Part shown: piece after piece, positions 34,508-42,294 of the stretch
How the letters are laid out: each line of letters opens with the position of its first letter
Numbering within the stretch: the first letter of the stretch is position 1
Source of the DNA: an uncultured Loktanella sp.
GTDB taxonomy: Bacteria; Pseudomonadota; Alphaproteobacteria; Rhodobacterales; Rhodobacteraceae
Assembly: GCA_937132065.1 (NCBI GenBank)
Contig: CAKZNT010000005.1
Location: 1 to 42,294, forward strand
Direction of reading: 5' to 3'
Length of the DNA stretch: 42,294 nucleotides
Made by a program: the position numbers and the translations under genes
Notes under the pieces: generated by a model
What the model was told of the DNA's origin: nothing
The model's input: the letters and a program-made list of their open reading frames with translations, nothing else
Databases searched by the model: none

Positions 34508-35649
34508 CAGGCACGCGCCTCCATAAAGGCCTGCAATCGGGCAACGCCCTCTGTGATATCAGCCGTCGAACGGGCATAAGAAAGCCGCAACCATTTGTGG
34601 CCCTCCTCGGGATCAAAGTCCAAGCCCGGGGTCACCGAAACGCCCGCTTCATCCAGAATTTGCGCTGCAAACGCGCGGGCATCATCGGTATAATCGGAGA
34701 CATCAACATAGATGTAAAACGCGCCGTCAGGGGGCGCGAATTTGGTCAGACCCGCGCGGACCAAGCCCTTGAGCATCAGGTCACGATTGGCCGCGTAAAC
34801 CTCTAGGTGACCATCGAGCTCGTCCGCACAGTCAAACGCCGCAAGCGCAAGCGCCTGAGAGGCATGGGGTGCGCAGATAAACATATTCTGAGCCAGCCGC
34901 TCGACCAATCGCACATGATCGGCGGGGACAATCATCCACCCGACACGCCAGCCCGTCATCGAGAAATACTTGGAAAACGAATTGACGACATAGACGTCAT
35001 CCGTCACCTGAAGGGCCGTAACCGACTGCTTATCATATGAAATACCGTGATATATCTCGTCGGAGATGAACGCCGTGCCACGGTCGGCGCAGGCCTTAGC
35101 GAGAGCGGCCAACTCATCCAGATCAAGCATCGTGCCCGTGGGATTAGCAGGCGAGGCAACGATCAACCCATCCAGTTCGTGCGCCGCAACATCTGCGGGC
35201 TGGGGTTGGTAACGACTCGTTGCGGTCGTCTTCATCTCCACCGCCTTGAGGCCCACGGCTTTCAGGATTTGGCGATAGGACGGGTAGCACGGCAAGCCAA
35301 GGCCAACGCGGGCGTCATTGTCAAACAGCGCAGAGAACGCGAGCAGAAACGCGCCCGACGCACCAGACGTGATCACCACGCGGGCAGGATCAAGGTCAAC
35401 GCCGTAAACCTCGGCGTAATGGCGCGCGATACGGGCGCGCAGCGCAGGTAAGCCAAGACCAACAGTATACCCAAGCGGTTCTTCAAGCTGGGCGGCAAGT
35501 GCGGCGCGCGCACCCGCAGGGGCACCCGTGCCAGGCTGGCCGACTTCCATGTGAATGATATGACGTCCGTCCGCTTCCGCCTGACGGGCCGCCTCCATAA
35601 CGTCCATCACAATAAAGGGATCGACGTCACCTCTGGTTGAATGTTTCAT
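34507..35649 (-). CDS. Pyridoxal phosphate aminotransferase, class I/II
   Basis: A 380-residue fold-type I aminotransferase. Visible residues are the A-N-P-T-G motif with Asn169, Asp197 and Tyr200 in S-D-E-I-Y-H, and the Schiff-base Lys227 in S-F-S-K-Y-F-S-M-T-G-W-R. The sequence is of the broad aspartate/aromatic aminotransferase group, but the substrate cannot be fixed. Its TGA shares a base with the amiC ATG, so the genes are translationally coupled although one is metabolic and the other acts on the cell wall. It is divergent from the DsbA-like gene with 123 bases between starts. Confidence 0.93.
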   Translation of the reverse strand: MKHSTRGDVDPFIVMDVMEAARQAEADGRHIIHMEVGQPGTGAPAGARAALAAQLEEPLGYTVGLGLPALRARIARHYAEVYGVDLDPARVVITSGASGAFLLAFSALFDNDARVGLGLPCYPSYRQILKAVGLKAVEMKTTATSRYQPQPADVAAHELDGLIVASPANPTGTMLDLDELAALAKACADRGTAFISDEIYHGISYDKQSVTALQVTDDVYVVNSFSKYFSMTGWRVGWMIVPADHVRLVERLAQNMFICAPHASQALALAAFDCADELDGHLEVYAANRDLMLKGLVRAGLTKFAPPDGAFYIYVDVSDYTDDARAFAAQILDEAGVSVTPGLDFDPEEGHKWLRLSYARSTADITEGVARLQAFMEARA

Positions 35650-35772
35650 GCGCTGCCTCGTATAGTTTCGCCACTTGTGCCCTTACCCGCTAGGGTGCGT
35701 CAACATCCGACCTTGGCAGGCCTGCACAGATGTGATCTGCAGTCGCACAAATCGAACAGAAAAGAGACGACC
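35650..35772. promoter_or_regulatory. Divergent region between aminotransferase and DsbA-like genes
   Basis: This gap must hold promoters for both genes. I see no convincing operator; a TGTGATCTGCAGTCGCACA stretch near 35728-35746 contains an imperfect palindrome around CTGCAG. Confidence 0.25.
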
Positions 35773-36510
35773 ATGAAAATTGCAGCCCTCGCCCTTAGCT
35801 TGACCCTCGCCGCGCCCGCAATCGCACAAGAGGCGATGTCAGACGCCGAACGCACCGCCTTTCGGGCCGAGGTGCGCGCCTACCTGATGGAAAATCCCGA
35901 GGTTCTGATGGAAGCGATCGGCGTGCTTGAGCAACGAGAGCAAGCGGCCAAGGTGAGCAACGACATGACACTGGCGCAGACCTATTCAGGGCAGTTGCAC
36001 GACGATCCAAACTCTTGGGTCGGGGGCAATCCGGATGGCGACGTGATCATCGTGGAGTTCACCGACTACAAATGCGGCTACTGCAAAAAGGCGCACCCGG
36101 AGGTGAGCGAGTTGCTCACAACGGACGGCAACATCCGCTACATCGTGAAGGAATTCCCGATCTTGGGCGAGCAGTCGATGCTAGCGGCACAATTCGCGAT
36201 TGCCGTGAAAATCGTGGCAGGGGACGAAGCCTACGAAGCGGCGCACAATACACTCATGGAATTTCGCGGTGACGTGACTCCAGAGATGTTGGGCAAACTG
36301 TCCGACAGCCTCGATCTTGATACAGCGGCGGTGCTTGTGGAAATGCAAGGCGGCGAAGTCGCCAAAATCATCAATGATAACAGACTGCTGGGTCAAGCGA
36401 TGCAGATCAGCGGGACGCCCACATTTGTTGTCGCCGACCAGATGGTGCGCGGCTATGTGCCATTGAACCAGATGCAGCAACTCGTGGAATCGATCCGTCA
36501 AGACGGCTAA
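35773..36510 (+). CDS. DsbA-like thiol:disulphide oxidoreductase
   Basis: A 245-residue exported protein. The signal peptide is residues 1-18 (hydrophobic A-L-A-L-S-L stretch ending A-I-A). A helical region (about 25-75) leads into a thioredoxin fold with the active-site C-G-Y-C (Cys101-Cys104) and a cis-proline in G-T-P-T-F. The helical insertion between them fits the DsbA/Com1 type that makes or shuffles disulphides in the periplasm. The ATG at 35773 is used because the upstream part of the longer frame shows no signal sequence. No DsbB gene is in the window. Confidence 0.92.
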   Translation: MKIAALALSLTLAAPAIAQEAMSDAERTAFRAEVRAYLMENPEVLMEAIGVLEQREQAAKVSNDMTLAQTYSGQLHDDPNSWVGGNPDGDVIIVEFTDYKCGYCKKAHPEVSELLTTDGNIRYIVKEFPILGEQSMLAAQFAIAVKIVAGDEAYEAAHNTLMEFRGDVTPEMLGKLSDSLDLDTAAVLVEMQGGEVAKIINDNRLLGQAMQISGTPTFVVADQMVRGYVPLNQMQQLVESIRQDG

Positions 36511-36528
36511 GATGGGTTAAAACCCATC
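36511..36528. terminator. Perfect inverted repeat between the DsbA-like gene and ispG
   Basis: GATGGGTT and AACCCATC are separated by two bases directly after the stop codon. The stem is weak to moderate and has no T tract on either side, so it may mark the end of both converging genes without being a strong terminator. Confidence 0.5.
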
Positions 36529-36541
36529 CTACATAGTTGTG

Positions 36542-37666
36542 TCACTCAACATCCTTGGCCGCCTGCATTTCAAGTTGGGCGGCCTTTTTCTCGACCTGTT
36601 CGACAATATGGTCAACCATGTCCGCGTTCGACTGCTTGTGGCTTTGCTTGCCTGCGAGGTAAACCATGCCCGACCCAGCGCCACCGCCTGTAAAGCCGAC
36701 ATCAGTCATCAAGGCCTCGCCCGGACCATTCACGACACAGCCGATAATCGACAGGCTCATCGGGGTCTTGATATGCTCTAGCCGCTGTTCCAAGGCTTCA
36801 ACGGTTTTGATCACGTCAAACCCCTGACGGGCGCAAGACGGGCAGGAAATGATGTTCACACCGCGATGGCGCAGGCCAAGCGACTTGAGGATCTCAAAGC
36901 CCATCTTGACCTCTTCAACAGGATCAGCAGACAGGGACACGCGGATCGTATCACCGATGCCCGCCCACAATAGATTGCCCATACCAATCGCGGATTTCAC
37001 CGTGCCCGAGATCAGCCCCCCCGCCTCGGTAATGCCAAGGTGGATCGGCGCATCAGTGGCCTCGGCCAACTGCTGATAAGCAGCGGCAGCCATAAACACA
37101 TCAGACGCCTTACAGCTGATCTTGAACTCGTGAAAATCATTGTCCTGCAATATCTTGATGTGATCGAGACCGCTTTCGACCATCGCATCTGGGCAAGGCT
37201 CTGCGTATTTATCAAGCAAATGCTTCTCCAGCGACCCTGCATTCACCCCGATCCGAATAGAGCAATTGTTGTCGCGGGCCGCCTTGATCACCTCGCGGAC
37301 ACGCTTTTCATCACCGATATTGCCGGGATTGATCCGCAAACAAGCCGCGCCTGCCTCGGCGGCCTCTATGCCACGCTTATAATGGAAATGGATGTCAGCG
37401 ACGATTGGCACAGACACCTCGGGCACAATCAGCTTCAACGCACGGCTCGAGTCCTCATCAGGAACCGACACCCGCACAATATCCGCACCCGCATCGGCGG
37501 CGGCCTGAATTTGGGCAATCGTGCCCTTCACATCTGTCGTCAACGTGTTGGTCATCGTCTGCACCGTGATCGGGGCGTCGCCACCAACGGGCACATTGCC
37601 AACCATGATCTGACGGGATTTGCGGCGCTCGATATTGCGCCACGGACGGATGTGATTTAGGGACAT
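36542..37666 (-). CDS. ispG: 4-hydroxy-3-methylbut-2-enyl diphosphate synthase (flavodoxin)
   Basis: A 374-residue enzyme of the bacterial length class. It makes HMBPP from methylerythritol cyclodiphosphate in the non-mevalonate isoprenoid pathway. The [4Fe-4S] cysteines are Cys275, Cys278 and Cys310, in S-C-P-S-C and G-C-V-V-N-G-P-G-E, with the [11 protein letters not shown]-terminal segment also conserved. The ATG at 37666 has AAAGG upstream; an in-frame start at 37687 adds seven residues. It follows rodZ by 79 bases, a pairing also found in E. coli. Confidence 0.97.
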   Translation of the reverse strand: MSLNHIRPWRNIERRKSRQIMVGNVPVGGDAPITVQTMTNTLTTDVKGTIAQIQAAADAGADIVRVSVPDEDSSRALKLIVPEVSVPIVADIHFHYKRGIEAAEAGAACLRINPGNIGDEKRVREVIKAARDNNCSIRIGVNAGSLEKHLLDKYAEPCPDAMVESGLDHIKILQDNDFHEFKISCKASDVFMAAAAYQQLAEATDAPIHLGITEAGGLISGTVKSAIGMGNLLWAGIGDTIRVSLSADPVEEVKMGFEILKSLGLRHRGVNIISCPSCARQGFDVIKTVEALEQRLEHIKTPMSLSIIGCVVNGPGEALMTDVGFTGGGAGSGMVYLAGKQSHKQSNADMVDHIVEQVEKKAAQLEMQAAKDVE

Positions 37667-37745
37667 CAAAGCAAGCCTTTTGAACAAGAAGCGTCACGCC
37701 ATACCTATGCAGGCAAGCGGGCAGCAGCAACCAGCAATCGCAGGT

Positions 37746-38948
37746 TTATTCGGTAGGTAGAACCGCTTCGGCAACCAGACTGACGGCGGCAGCAAGACCT
37801 TGATCAGCAGTCAAGTCAGCGGCAGCATAGGTCTGTGTCAGATGCTGTGCAGAAAGATCAAGATTGGACGTCACCGACCCGTTAGGACCAGCAGGACCAT
37901 AGGCCAAGCCATTGACAGCAAAGTAGATTGCACCACTTTCGCCCACGCGCAATGTCGCGGGTTCTTCGGTTGCAGGCAGGGCAAAACGATCACCCGCATC
38001 CATGATCCCTTCAAAGATCACCGAGCCGTCAGCCGCACGCACACGCACCCACGCAGGGCGGGCCGCAACAAGCTGGACTTCAGGAACAGGGCCTTCGTTA
38101 ACTTGGATCGCAGCCGCACCCGTCACGGTATCAACCGACGCCACAACAGTGCCATCTAGGGTCTCGGACGCGGGCAAAGTGCCGCCCAGATTGGGGGACA
38201 ACGTCGAAATCGGACCATCACGGGCCACCAAAACAGGCACATCCAAGGCCTGCGGGCGATACAACCGGTCAAGCGCCTCAGGCGATGGCGCGTCAAAAGC
38301 GGCAACCACATCAGGGGTCGAAGTTTCAGAGATGCCATTGGTCGCACCCGCAAGCGGATCAAGATCGGAAACAACCGTCGGTGTCTGGTCAACGGGCGCG
38401 AACTGCACCTTTTGCACTTCTTGCAAGACCGTCCAGCCGCCGTAGCCCAAGCCACCGATAAGGGCGATCAAAACCGCGACCGACCCGATTGCGCCGGGCT
38501 CAACGCGTGACAACATCGCCTCTCCCGCAGGGATAAACGGTGTCGCGGACGATGAGAAAATGTCTTTGCCAGCGCCATTTGCACCAATGTCAGCGCGCAC
38601 CGGCTTCGCAGACGAGGCCATTGCCGACATGCCGTGGGCCGTCGCAAACCCGCTTTCGCGGCAGAACGTGTCAAACGCCCAATCGGGGTCCATATTCAGA
38701 TAGCGGGCATAGGACCGCACATAACCCGCAATAAAACCGGGGGTGTCAAAAGCAGACGGATCAGCGTTTTCAACGGCTGCGATATATGCGGCCTTGATCT
38801 TCAGCTCGCGCTGCACATCCAACAGGCTCTTGCCCATTGTCGCACGCTCGCCGCGCATCAAATCACCAAGACGCAAATCGAATCCGTCAAATCCGTTCGA
38901 CTTGACGTCATCAGCTGCTTTAGCGCGCCTGAAGCTTTTACCGATCAT
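37746..38948 (-). CDS. rodZ: RodZ-like helix-turn-helix membrane protein
   Basis: About 400 residues from the ATG at 38948; an in-frame GTG at 39002 is possible. A helix-turn-helix domain (about 24-90, with G-D-L-M-R-G-E-R-x-x-x-G-x-S-L-x-D-V) is cytoplasmic, one transmembrane helix lies at about 153-175, and the periplasmic part carries a DUF4115 beta domain (about 300-375) after a Pro/Ala/Asp linker. This layout is that of RodZ, which ties MreB to the cell-wall elongation machinery. The gene order rodZ-ispG is kept from E. coli. Whether MreB is present in this organism cannot be read from the window. Confidence 0.88.
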   Translation of the reverse strand: MIGKSFRRAKAADDVKSNGFDGFDLRLGDLMRGERATMGKSLLDVQRELKIKAAYIAAVENADPSAFDTPGFIAGYVRSYARYLNMDPDWAFDTFCRESGFATAHGMSAMASSAKPVRADIGANGAGKDIFSSSATPFIPAGEAMLSRVEPGAIGSVAVLIALIGGLGYGGWTVLQEVQKVQFAPVDQTPTVVSDLDPLAGATNGISETSTPDVVAAFDAPSPEALDRLYRPQALDVPVLVARDGPISTLSPNLGGTLPASETLDGTVVASVDTVTGAAAIQVNEGPVPEVQLVAARPAWVRVRAADGSVIFEGIMDAGDRFALPATEEPATLRVGESGAIYFAVNGLAYGPAGPNGSVTSNLDLSAQHLTQTYAAADLTADQGLAAAVSLVAEAVLPTE

Positions 38949-39024
38949 GCTTTGTCCCGAAGCCTGCCTGCCCAAATTAAGTGGACGAATCGAACCGTCC
39001 ACTTGCGTTACTAATTACTTACCA

Positions 39025-39038
39025 CACACAACCGTGTG
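39025..39038 (-). terminator. Small hairpin after hemA
   Basis: CACAC and GTGTG pair on a 4-base loop, 18 bases after the hemA stop on its strand. There is no T tract, so termination is doubtful and it may lie in the rodZ leader. No gene lies in 38949-39055. Confidence 0.3.
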
Positions 39039-39055
39039 ATGCACATGCAGAAAGA

Positions 39056-40279
39056 TTAGGCAGTTAATTCGGCACGATTCAGCGCACAGTGCGACCATAG
39101 CCCGTCAAGCGCGCCGACAAGAGCATCCATTTCACGCGGTCCGTGCACAGGCGACGGGGTAAAGCGCAAGCGCTCCGTGCCGCGTGGAACAGTCGGGAAA
39201 TTGATCGGCTGCACATACATCCCGAACTCTTCGAGCAACATATCCGACAGCTTTTGGGTATGCTTTGGGTCACCCACAATCAGCGGCACAATATGCGAAC
39301 CGTGATCAATAATCGGCAAACCAAGCCCCTTAAGGCGCAATTTCAAAATTGCCGCTTGGGTTTGATGGGCCGCACGCAACGCCTGATCTTCTTTCAAGAA
39401 CGCAACCGACGCCGCCGCCCCTGCCGCCAATGCAGGCGCAAGCGAGGTCGTAAAGATAAAGCCGGGGGCATAAGAGCGGATCGCGTCACACATCTTGGGC
39501 GATGCCGCGATATAGCCGCCCATCACGCCGTAAGCCTTGGCCAACGTGCCATTGATAATATCAACACGGTCCATCAGGCCATCGCGCTCGGCAATGCCGC
39601 CACCGCGTGGGCCATACATGCCAACCGCGTGAACCTCGTCCAGATAGGTCAGCGCGCCAAATTCGTCGGCCACATCGCAAAGCTCTGCAATCGGACCAAA
39701 GTCACCGTCCATCGAATAGATGCTTTCAAAAGCAATCAGCTTCGGGGCAGCGGGGTCATCAGCGGCAATCAGTTCACGCAGATGGGCCACATCATTGTGA
39801 CGGAAAATGCGCTTTGCACCACCATTGCGGCGCACCCCTTCAATCATCGAGGCATGGTTACGCTCGTCAGAGTAAATGATCAGGCCGGGAAACAGCTTTG
39901 GCAGCGTGCTAAGGGTCGCATCATTGGCAATATATGCACTTGTGAACAGCAACGCGGCGTCCTTGCCGTGCAAATCAGCCAGCTCGGCCTCAAGGCGCTT
40001 GTGGTAAACAGTCGTGCCCGAAATATTGCGCGTGCCGCCCGAACCCGCGCCCGTGGCCTCCAAGGCCTCGTGCATCGCGGCCAGAACAACAGGGTGCTGC
40101 CCCATGCCAAGGTAGTCATTGCCACACCAAACCGTCACAGGGGATGTCGTGCCATCCGGCTTGTTCCAGACCGCATGTGGATACTGACCACGGGTGCGTT
40201 CGATATCAATAAACGTGCGATAGCGGCCCTCGGTGTGAAGGTTCTCGATCGCCGTGTTCAGCATCTGGTCGTAATCCAA
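39056..40279 (-). CDS. hemA: 5-aminolevulinate synthase
   Basis: A 407-residue pyridoxal phosphate enzyme that joins glycine and succinyl-CoA, the first step of tetrapyrrole synthesis by the C4 pathway used in alphaproteobacteria. The Schiff-base Lys248 sits in G-T-L-A-K-A-Y-G, and the D-Y-L-G-M-G-Q-H and [11 protein letters not shown] segments are typical. The start is TTG at 40279: AAAGGA lies six bases before it and the protein then begins D-Y-D, matching Rhodobacter HemA (M-D-Y-N). An in-frame ATG at 40309 would place the ribosome binding site inside the gene. An FNR-type palindrome lies 149 bases upstream. Confidence 0.97.
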   Translation of the reverse strand: MDYDQMLNTAIENLHTEGRYRTFIDIERTRGQYPHAVWNKPDGTTSPVTVWCGNDYLGMGQHPVVLAAMHEALEATGAGSGGTRNISGTTVYHKRLEAELADLHGKDAALLFTSAYIANDATLSTLPKLFPGLIIYSDERNHASMIEGVRRNGGAKRIFRHNDVAHLRELIAADDPAAPKLIAFESIYSMDGDFGPIAELCDVADEFGALTYLDEVHAVGMYGPRGGGIAERDGLMDRVDIINGTLAKAYGVMGGYIAASPKMCDAIRSYAPGFIFTTSLAPALAAGAAASVAFLKEDQALRAAHQTQAAILKLRLKGLGLPIIDHGSHIVPLIVGDPKHTQKLSDMLLEEFGMYVQPINFPTVPRGTERLRFTPSPVHGPREMDALVGALDGLWSHCALNRAELTA

Positions 40280-40425
40280 AAGACTTCCTTTCGTCTCTCC
40301 GTTACGCAATCACATGCGCAATTTAGAATTATTCTAGACCCCATATAGGGGCAAAAGCCAGCGGGCAATACGCTACAATCTGTCGCCCCCCTGCTTGGCC
40401 TTATGCACGGGTCGGGCTAGGCTTT

Positions 40426-40443
40426 GGTTGATCCACATCAACC
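40426..40443. promoter_or_regulatory. FNR/FnrL box between hemA and the M20 dipeptidase gene
   Basis: GGTTGATCCACATCAACC is a perfect palindrome holding TTGAT-N4-ATCAA (40428-40441), the consensus for oxygen-sensing FNR-type regulators. Its centre is about 155 bases before the hemA start and 32 bases before the dipeptidase start. In Rhodobacter hemA is raised at low oxygen through such a site, so hemA is the likely target; the site is also close enough to act on the dipeptidase gene. Confidence 0.8.
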
Positions 40444-40466
40444 TTGCTCAACAAAGGCAACAAATT

Positions 40467-41840
40467 ATGACACTTGATCCCGTTCTCGCCAGAATCGACG
40501 ACACAATCGAGGACGCAACCGCGCGGCTCCTCGACCTCTTGCGTATCCCGTCAATCTCGACGGACCCCGCGTTCAAAGCAGACTGTGACCGCGCGGCAGA
40601 CTGGCTCGTGGAAGATCTCAAATCCATTGGCTTTGAAGCCTCCAAACGACCAACACCCGGGCATCCGATGGTTGTGGCACATTCAGGGGGGGACGGGCCG
40701 CACATCCTGTTTTACGGCCACTATGATGTGCAACCCGTTGACCCGCTCGACCTATGGGACAACGACCCGTTCGATCCGCAGGTGCAAGACACGGCCAACG
40801 GGCGGGTGATCCGCGGGCGCGGGTCGTCCGACGATAAAGGGCAACTGATGACCTTCGTCGAGGCCTGCCGCGCGTGGAAAGAGGTGCACGGAACCCTGCC
40901 CGCCAACATCACGCTCTTCTTTGAAGGCGAAGAAGAATCAGGGTCACCGTCACTGATCCCCTTCATGAAAGAAAACGCCGCAGAGCTGACCTCAGACATC
41001 GCGCTCATCTGCGACACAGGGCTTTACGGCGACAGCACGCCCGCAATCATCACACAGTTGCGCGGGCTGTTGGGGGAAGAGCTGACAATCACGGGGCCAG
41101 ACCTCGACCTGCACTCGGGGAGTTACGGCGGCATCGCCATGAACCCCGCACGGGTGCTCGCGAAAATCATCGCAAGCCTGCACGACGAAGACGGGCGGAT
41201 CACCGTGCCAAACTTCTATGATGGCGTGCCCGAACTCTCCAACGAACTGGCCGCCGCTTGGGACGACCTCAAATTCGACGACGCAGAATTCCTCGGAGCG
41301 GTCGGGCTGTCCATCCCCGCTGGCGAAAGAGGGCGCAGACCGCTCGAAATGATCTGGTCGCGGCCCACTTGTGAGGTCAATGGCATGACGTCGGGCTACA
41401 CAGGTGACGGGTTCAAAACCGTGCTGCCCTCCGAGGCAACAGCAAAGATCAGCTTCAGGCTCGTGGGCACACAAGACCCCTTCAAAATCCGCGAAGACTT
41501 CCGCGCGCTTGTGCAATCCATGATTCCGGCAGACTGCAAAGTCAGCTTCAAGGACCACGGCGCAGGGCCAGCAGGGCAAATGTCCACATCAGACCCCGCC
41601 TTTGCCAAGGCGAAAACCGCGCTCTCTGACGAATGGCCAAACGCGGCCGCTTATGTCGGGTGCGGCGGCTCGATCCCGATCGCAGGCTACTTCAAAACCA
41701 TCCTCGGCATGGACGCAATGCTGATCGGCTTTGGCAAGGATGATGATGCAATCCACTCGCCAAACGAAAAATACGACCTGTCGTCCTTCCACAAGGGCAC
41801 ACGGTCATGGGCACGGATTCTCCACGAATTCACCAAGTAA
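40467..41840 (+). CDS. M20-family dipeptidase
   Basis: A 457-residue zinc peptidase of the M20 (carnosinase/ArgE-like) group. Metal and active-site residues visible are His85 and Asp87 in G-H-Y-D-V-Q-P, the S-D-D-K-G bridging aspartate near 122, the catalytic Glu155 and neighbouring Glu156 in E-G-E-E-E-S-G-S, and the C-terminal I-H-S-P-N-E-K-Y-D histidine. It should split small peptides or N-acyl amino acids in the cytoplasm; the exact substrate is open. The ATG at 40467 follows AAAGG. It is divergent from hemA with an FNR box in between, and converges on a small membrane gene through a structured repeat. Confidence 0.94.
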   Translation: MTLDPVLARIDDTIEDATARLLDLLRIPSISTDPAFKADCDRAADWLVEDLKSIGFEASKRPTPGHPMVVAHSGGDGPHILFYGHYDVQPVDPLDLWDNDPFDPQVQDTANGRVIRGRGSSDDKGQLMTFVEACRAWKEVHGTLPANITLFFEGEEESGSPSLIPFMKENAAELTSDIALICDTGLYGDSTPAIITQLRGLLGEELTITGPDLDLHSGSYGGIAMNPARVLAKIIASLHDEDGRITVPNFYDGVPELSNELAAAWDDLKFDDAEFLGAVGLSIPAGERGRRPLEMIWSRPTCEVNGMTSGYTGDGFKTVLPSEATAKISFRLVGTQDPFKIREDFRALVQSMIPADCKVSFKDHGAGPAGQMSTSDPAFAKAKTALSDEWPNAAAYVGCGGSIPIAGYFKTILGMDAMLIGFGKDDDAIHSPNEKYDLSSFHKGTRSWARILHEFTK

Positions 41841-41855
41841 AAAACGCGCCGCCCC

Positions 41856-41918
41856 CGTTTCTTCCGAGCTGAAATATGCCGGGGGAATTGGCCACTTGGC
41901 CAAGGGGGCAGCGCCCCT
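41856..41918. repeat. Structured intergenic element resembling a Rhodobacterales REP-like repeat
   Basis: After CGTTTCTTC and a GAGCTGAAATATGCCGGGGG stretch, the bases hold two hairpins: TTGGCC-ACTT-GGCCAA (41888-41903) and GGGGC-AGC-GCCCC (41905-41917). From memory, intergenic pieces of this type (CTGAAATAT...CGGGGG...GGGGCAGCGCCCC) recur in many Rhodobacterales genomes. Only one copy is in the window. It lies between the 3' ends of two converging genes and may work as a terminator or stabiliser. Confidence 0.5.
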
Positions 41919-42135
41919 ACCCGCGCAGCACCGTGCGCGCCAGTTTAGCCAGCAAAACCAGCCAAGGCAGGCCGTGCATCAGCAAATCAAAAATATCGAC
42001 GGTCTGTCGCAAATCACCCGCAACGAGCATCTTCAGCTTCTCCCAAACATGTGGCTCGGGAAAAAACGGCGCAAGGCCAAGCGTAACACAGGCTATCAGC
42101 ACAAGTTGAAACGGGATTTGATCGAGAAATTGCAT
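41917..42135 (-). CDS. Small conserved membrane protein
   Basis: A 72-residue protein from the ATG at 42135, which has GGAGG four bases upstream; a longer in-frame start at 42195 is less well supported. One hydrophobic helix (about 8-26) leads to F-P-E-P-H-V-W-E-K-L-K-M-L, then a second (about 50-69). This pattern, F-x-P-E-P-H-x-x-E-K-L-x-M-L and D-I-F-D-L-L-x-H-G, is familiar to me from short Rhodobacterales proteins often loosely named RND transporter, although it is far too short to be one. Function unknown. It lies between tRNA-Asp and the dipeptidase gene. Confidence 0.78.
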   Translation of the reverse strand: MQFLDQIPFQLVLIACVTLGLAPFFPEPHVWEKLKMLVAGDLRQTVDIFDLLMHGLPWLVLLAKLARTVLRG

Positions 42136-42217
42136 ACTGCCTCCAATATCTTGCGAGGCAGACATAACACATTCGCACAATGGAATGTAAATCAATTCTG
42201 AGGGAGAAAAGAAGAAA

Positions 42218-42294
42218 TGGCGCGGTTGACGGGGCTCGAACCCGCGACCCCCGGCGTGACAGGCCGGTACTCTAACCAGCTGAGCTACAACCGC
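42218..42294 (-). tRNA. tRNA-Asp (GTC)
   Basis: A complete 77-base tRNA ending exactly at the window edge. The acceptor stem GCGGTTG/CAACCGC, the D arm, the anticodon stem CCGGC/GCCGG with loop CTGTCAC, and the T arm with GGTTCGAGC are all well formed. The anticodon GTC (bases 58-60 of the 42200s on the plus strand as GAC) reads aspartate codons. The 3' CCA is encoded (42218-42220). It is a substrate of the queuosine pathway to which queA belongs. Confidence 0.98.

Noticed and set aside
39143..40348. 401-codon open frame on the plus strand opposite hemA
   Set aside because: It is antisense to the strongly conserved hemA gene, has no motif and is Arg/His-rich, as expected for a shadow frame in GC-rich DNA.
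1..42294. Mobile elements, prophage, CRISPR or defence island
   Set aside because: No transposase, integrase, phage structural gene, regularly spaced repeats or restriction genes were seen. The tRNA-Asp at the edge could host an integration, but its 3' flank inside the window holds an ordinary small gene.

Overview
This window looks like a stretch of core chromosome from a marine alphaproteobacterium of the Rhodobacterales (Roseobacter group). The evidence is: a C4-pathway 5-aminolevulinate synthase very close to Rhodobacter HemA; an alphaproteobacterial LexA box (GAAC-N7-GAAC) in front of uvrA; a perfect FNR-type palindrome beside hemA; gene orders typical of the group (tkt-gap, rodZ-ispG, aminotransferase-amidase-PBP1A-prfB, bactofilin-M23); moderately high GC; and a tRNA-Asp(GTC) of alphaproteobacterial type. 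I see no prophage, transposase, integron, CRISPR array, toxin-antitoxin or defence genes.

Layout. 1-1463: end of bolA and grxD (Fe-S trafficking), converging on zapA and a coiled-coil gene. 1709-6291: transketolase, two tandem GAPDH paralogues and a tiny membrane protein between them. The two GAPDHs differ at the residues that set NAD/NADP preference, and both are preceded by near-identical LacI-type operators. 6458-7584: a possible micro-protein, coaD and a CBS-pair protein. 7624-13731: a valine/isobutyrate catabolic block (divergent lysR, mmsA, acyl-CoA dehydrogenase, 3-hydroxyisobutyryl-CoA hydrolase, mmsB) interrupted by a Tat-exported cupredoxin with its own terminator. 13732-16587: uvrA with its SOS box. 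16828-17442: an extremely acidic lipoprotein.

17514-25366: a co-directional minus-strand series (AsmA/YhdP-like giant protein, queA, MFS transporter, DUF924 protein, lpdA). 25451-29485 (plus): Bcp peroxiredoxin with a ferritin-like DUF455 protein, then an M23 peptidase overlapping a bactofilin gene, then a five-helix membrane protein. 29482-35649 (minus): an aminotransferase, a periplasmic amidase, PBP1A and release factor 2. 35773-36510: a DsbA-like thiol oxidoreductase. 36542-40279 (minus): hemA, rodZ and ispG. 40467-42294: an M20 dipeptidase, a small conserved membrane protein and tRNA-Asp.

Several neighbourhoods concern the cell envelope and division (zapA, M23-bactofilin, amidase-PBP1A, rodZ); others are central carbon metabolism (tkt, gap, gap, lpdA) and branched-chain amino-acid breakdown. 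I did not find a clearly new multi-gene system. The best leads are regulatory (the gap operators, the SOS box, the FNR box, a palindrome at the acyl-CoA dehydrogenase gene), the likely cofactor split between the GAPDH paralogues, the lysine-poor acidic lipoprotein, the DUF455-Bcp pair, and a recurrent use of TTG starts behind strong Shine-Dalgarno sequences.
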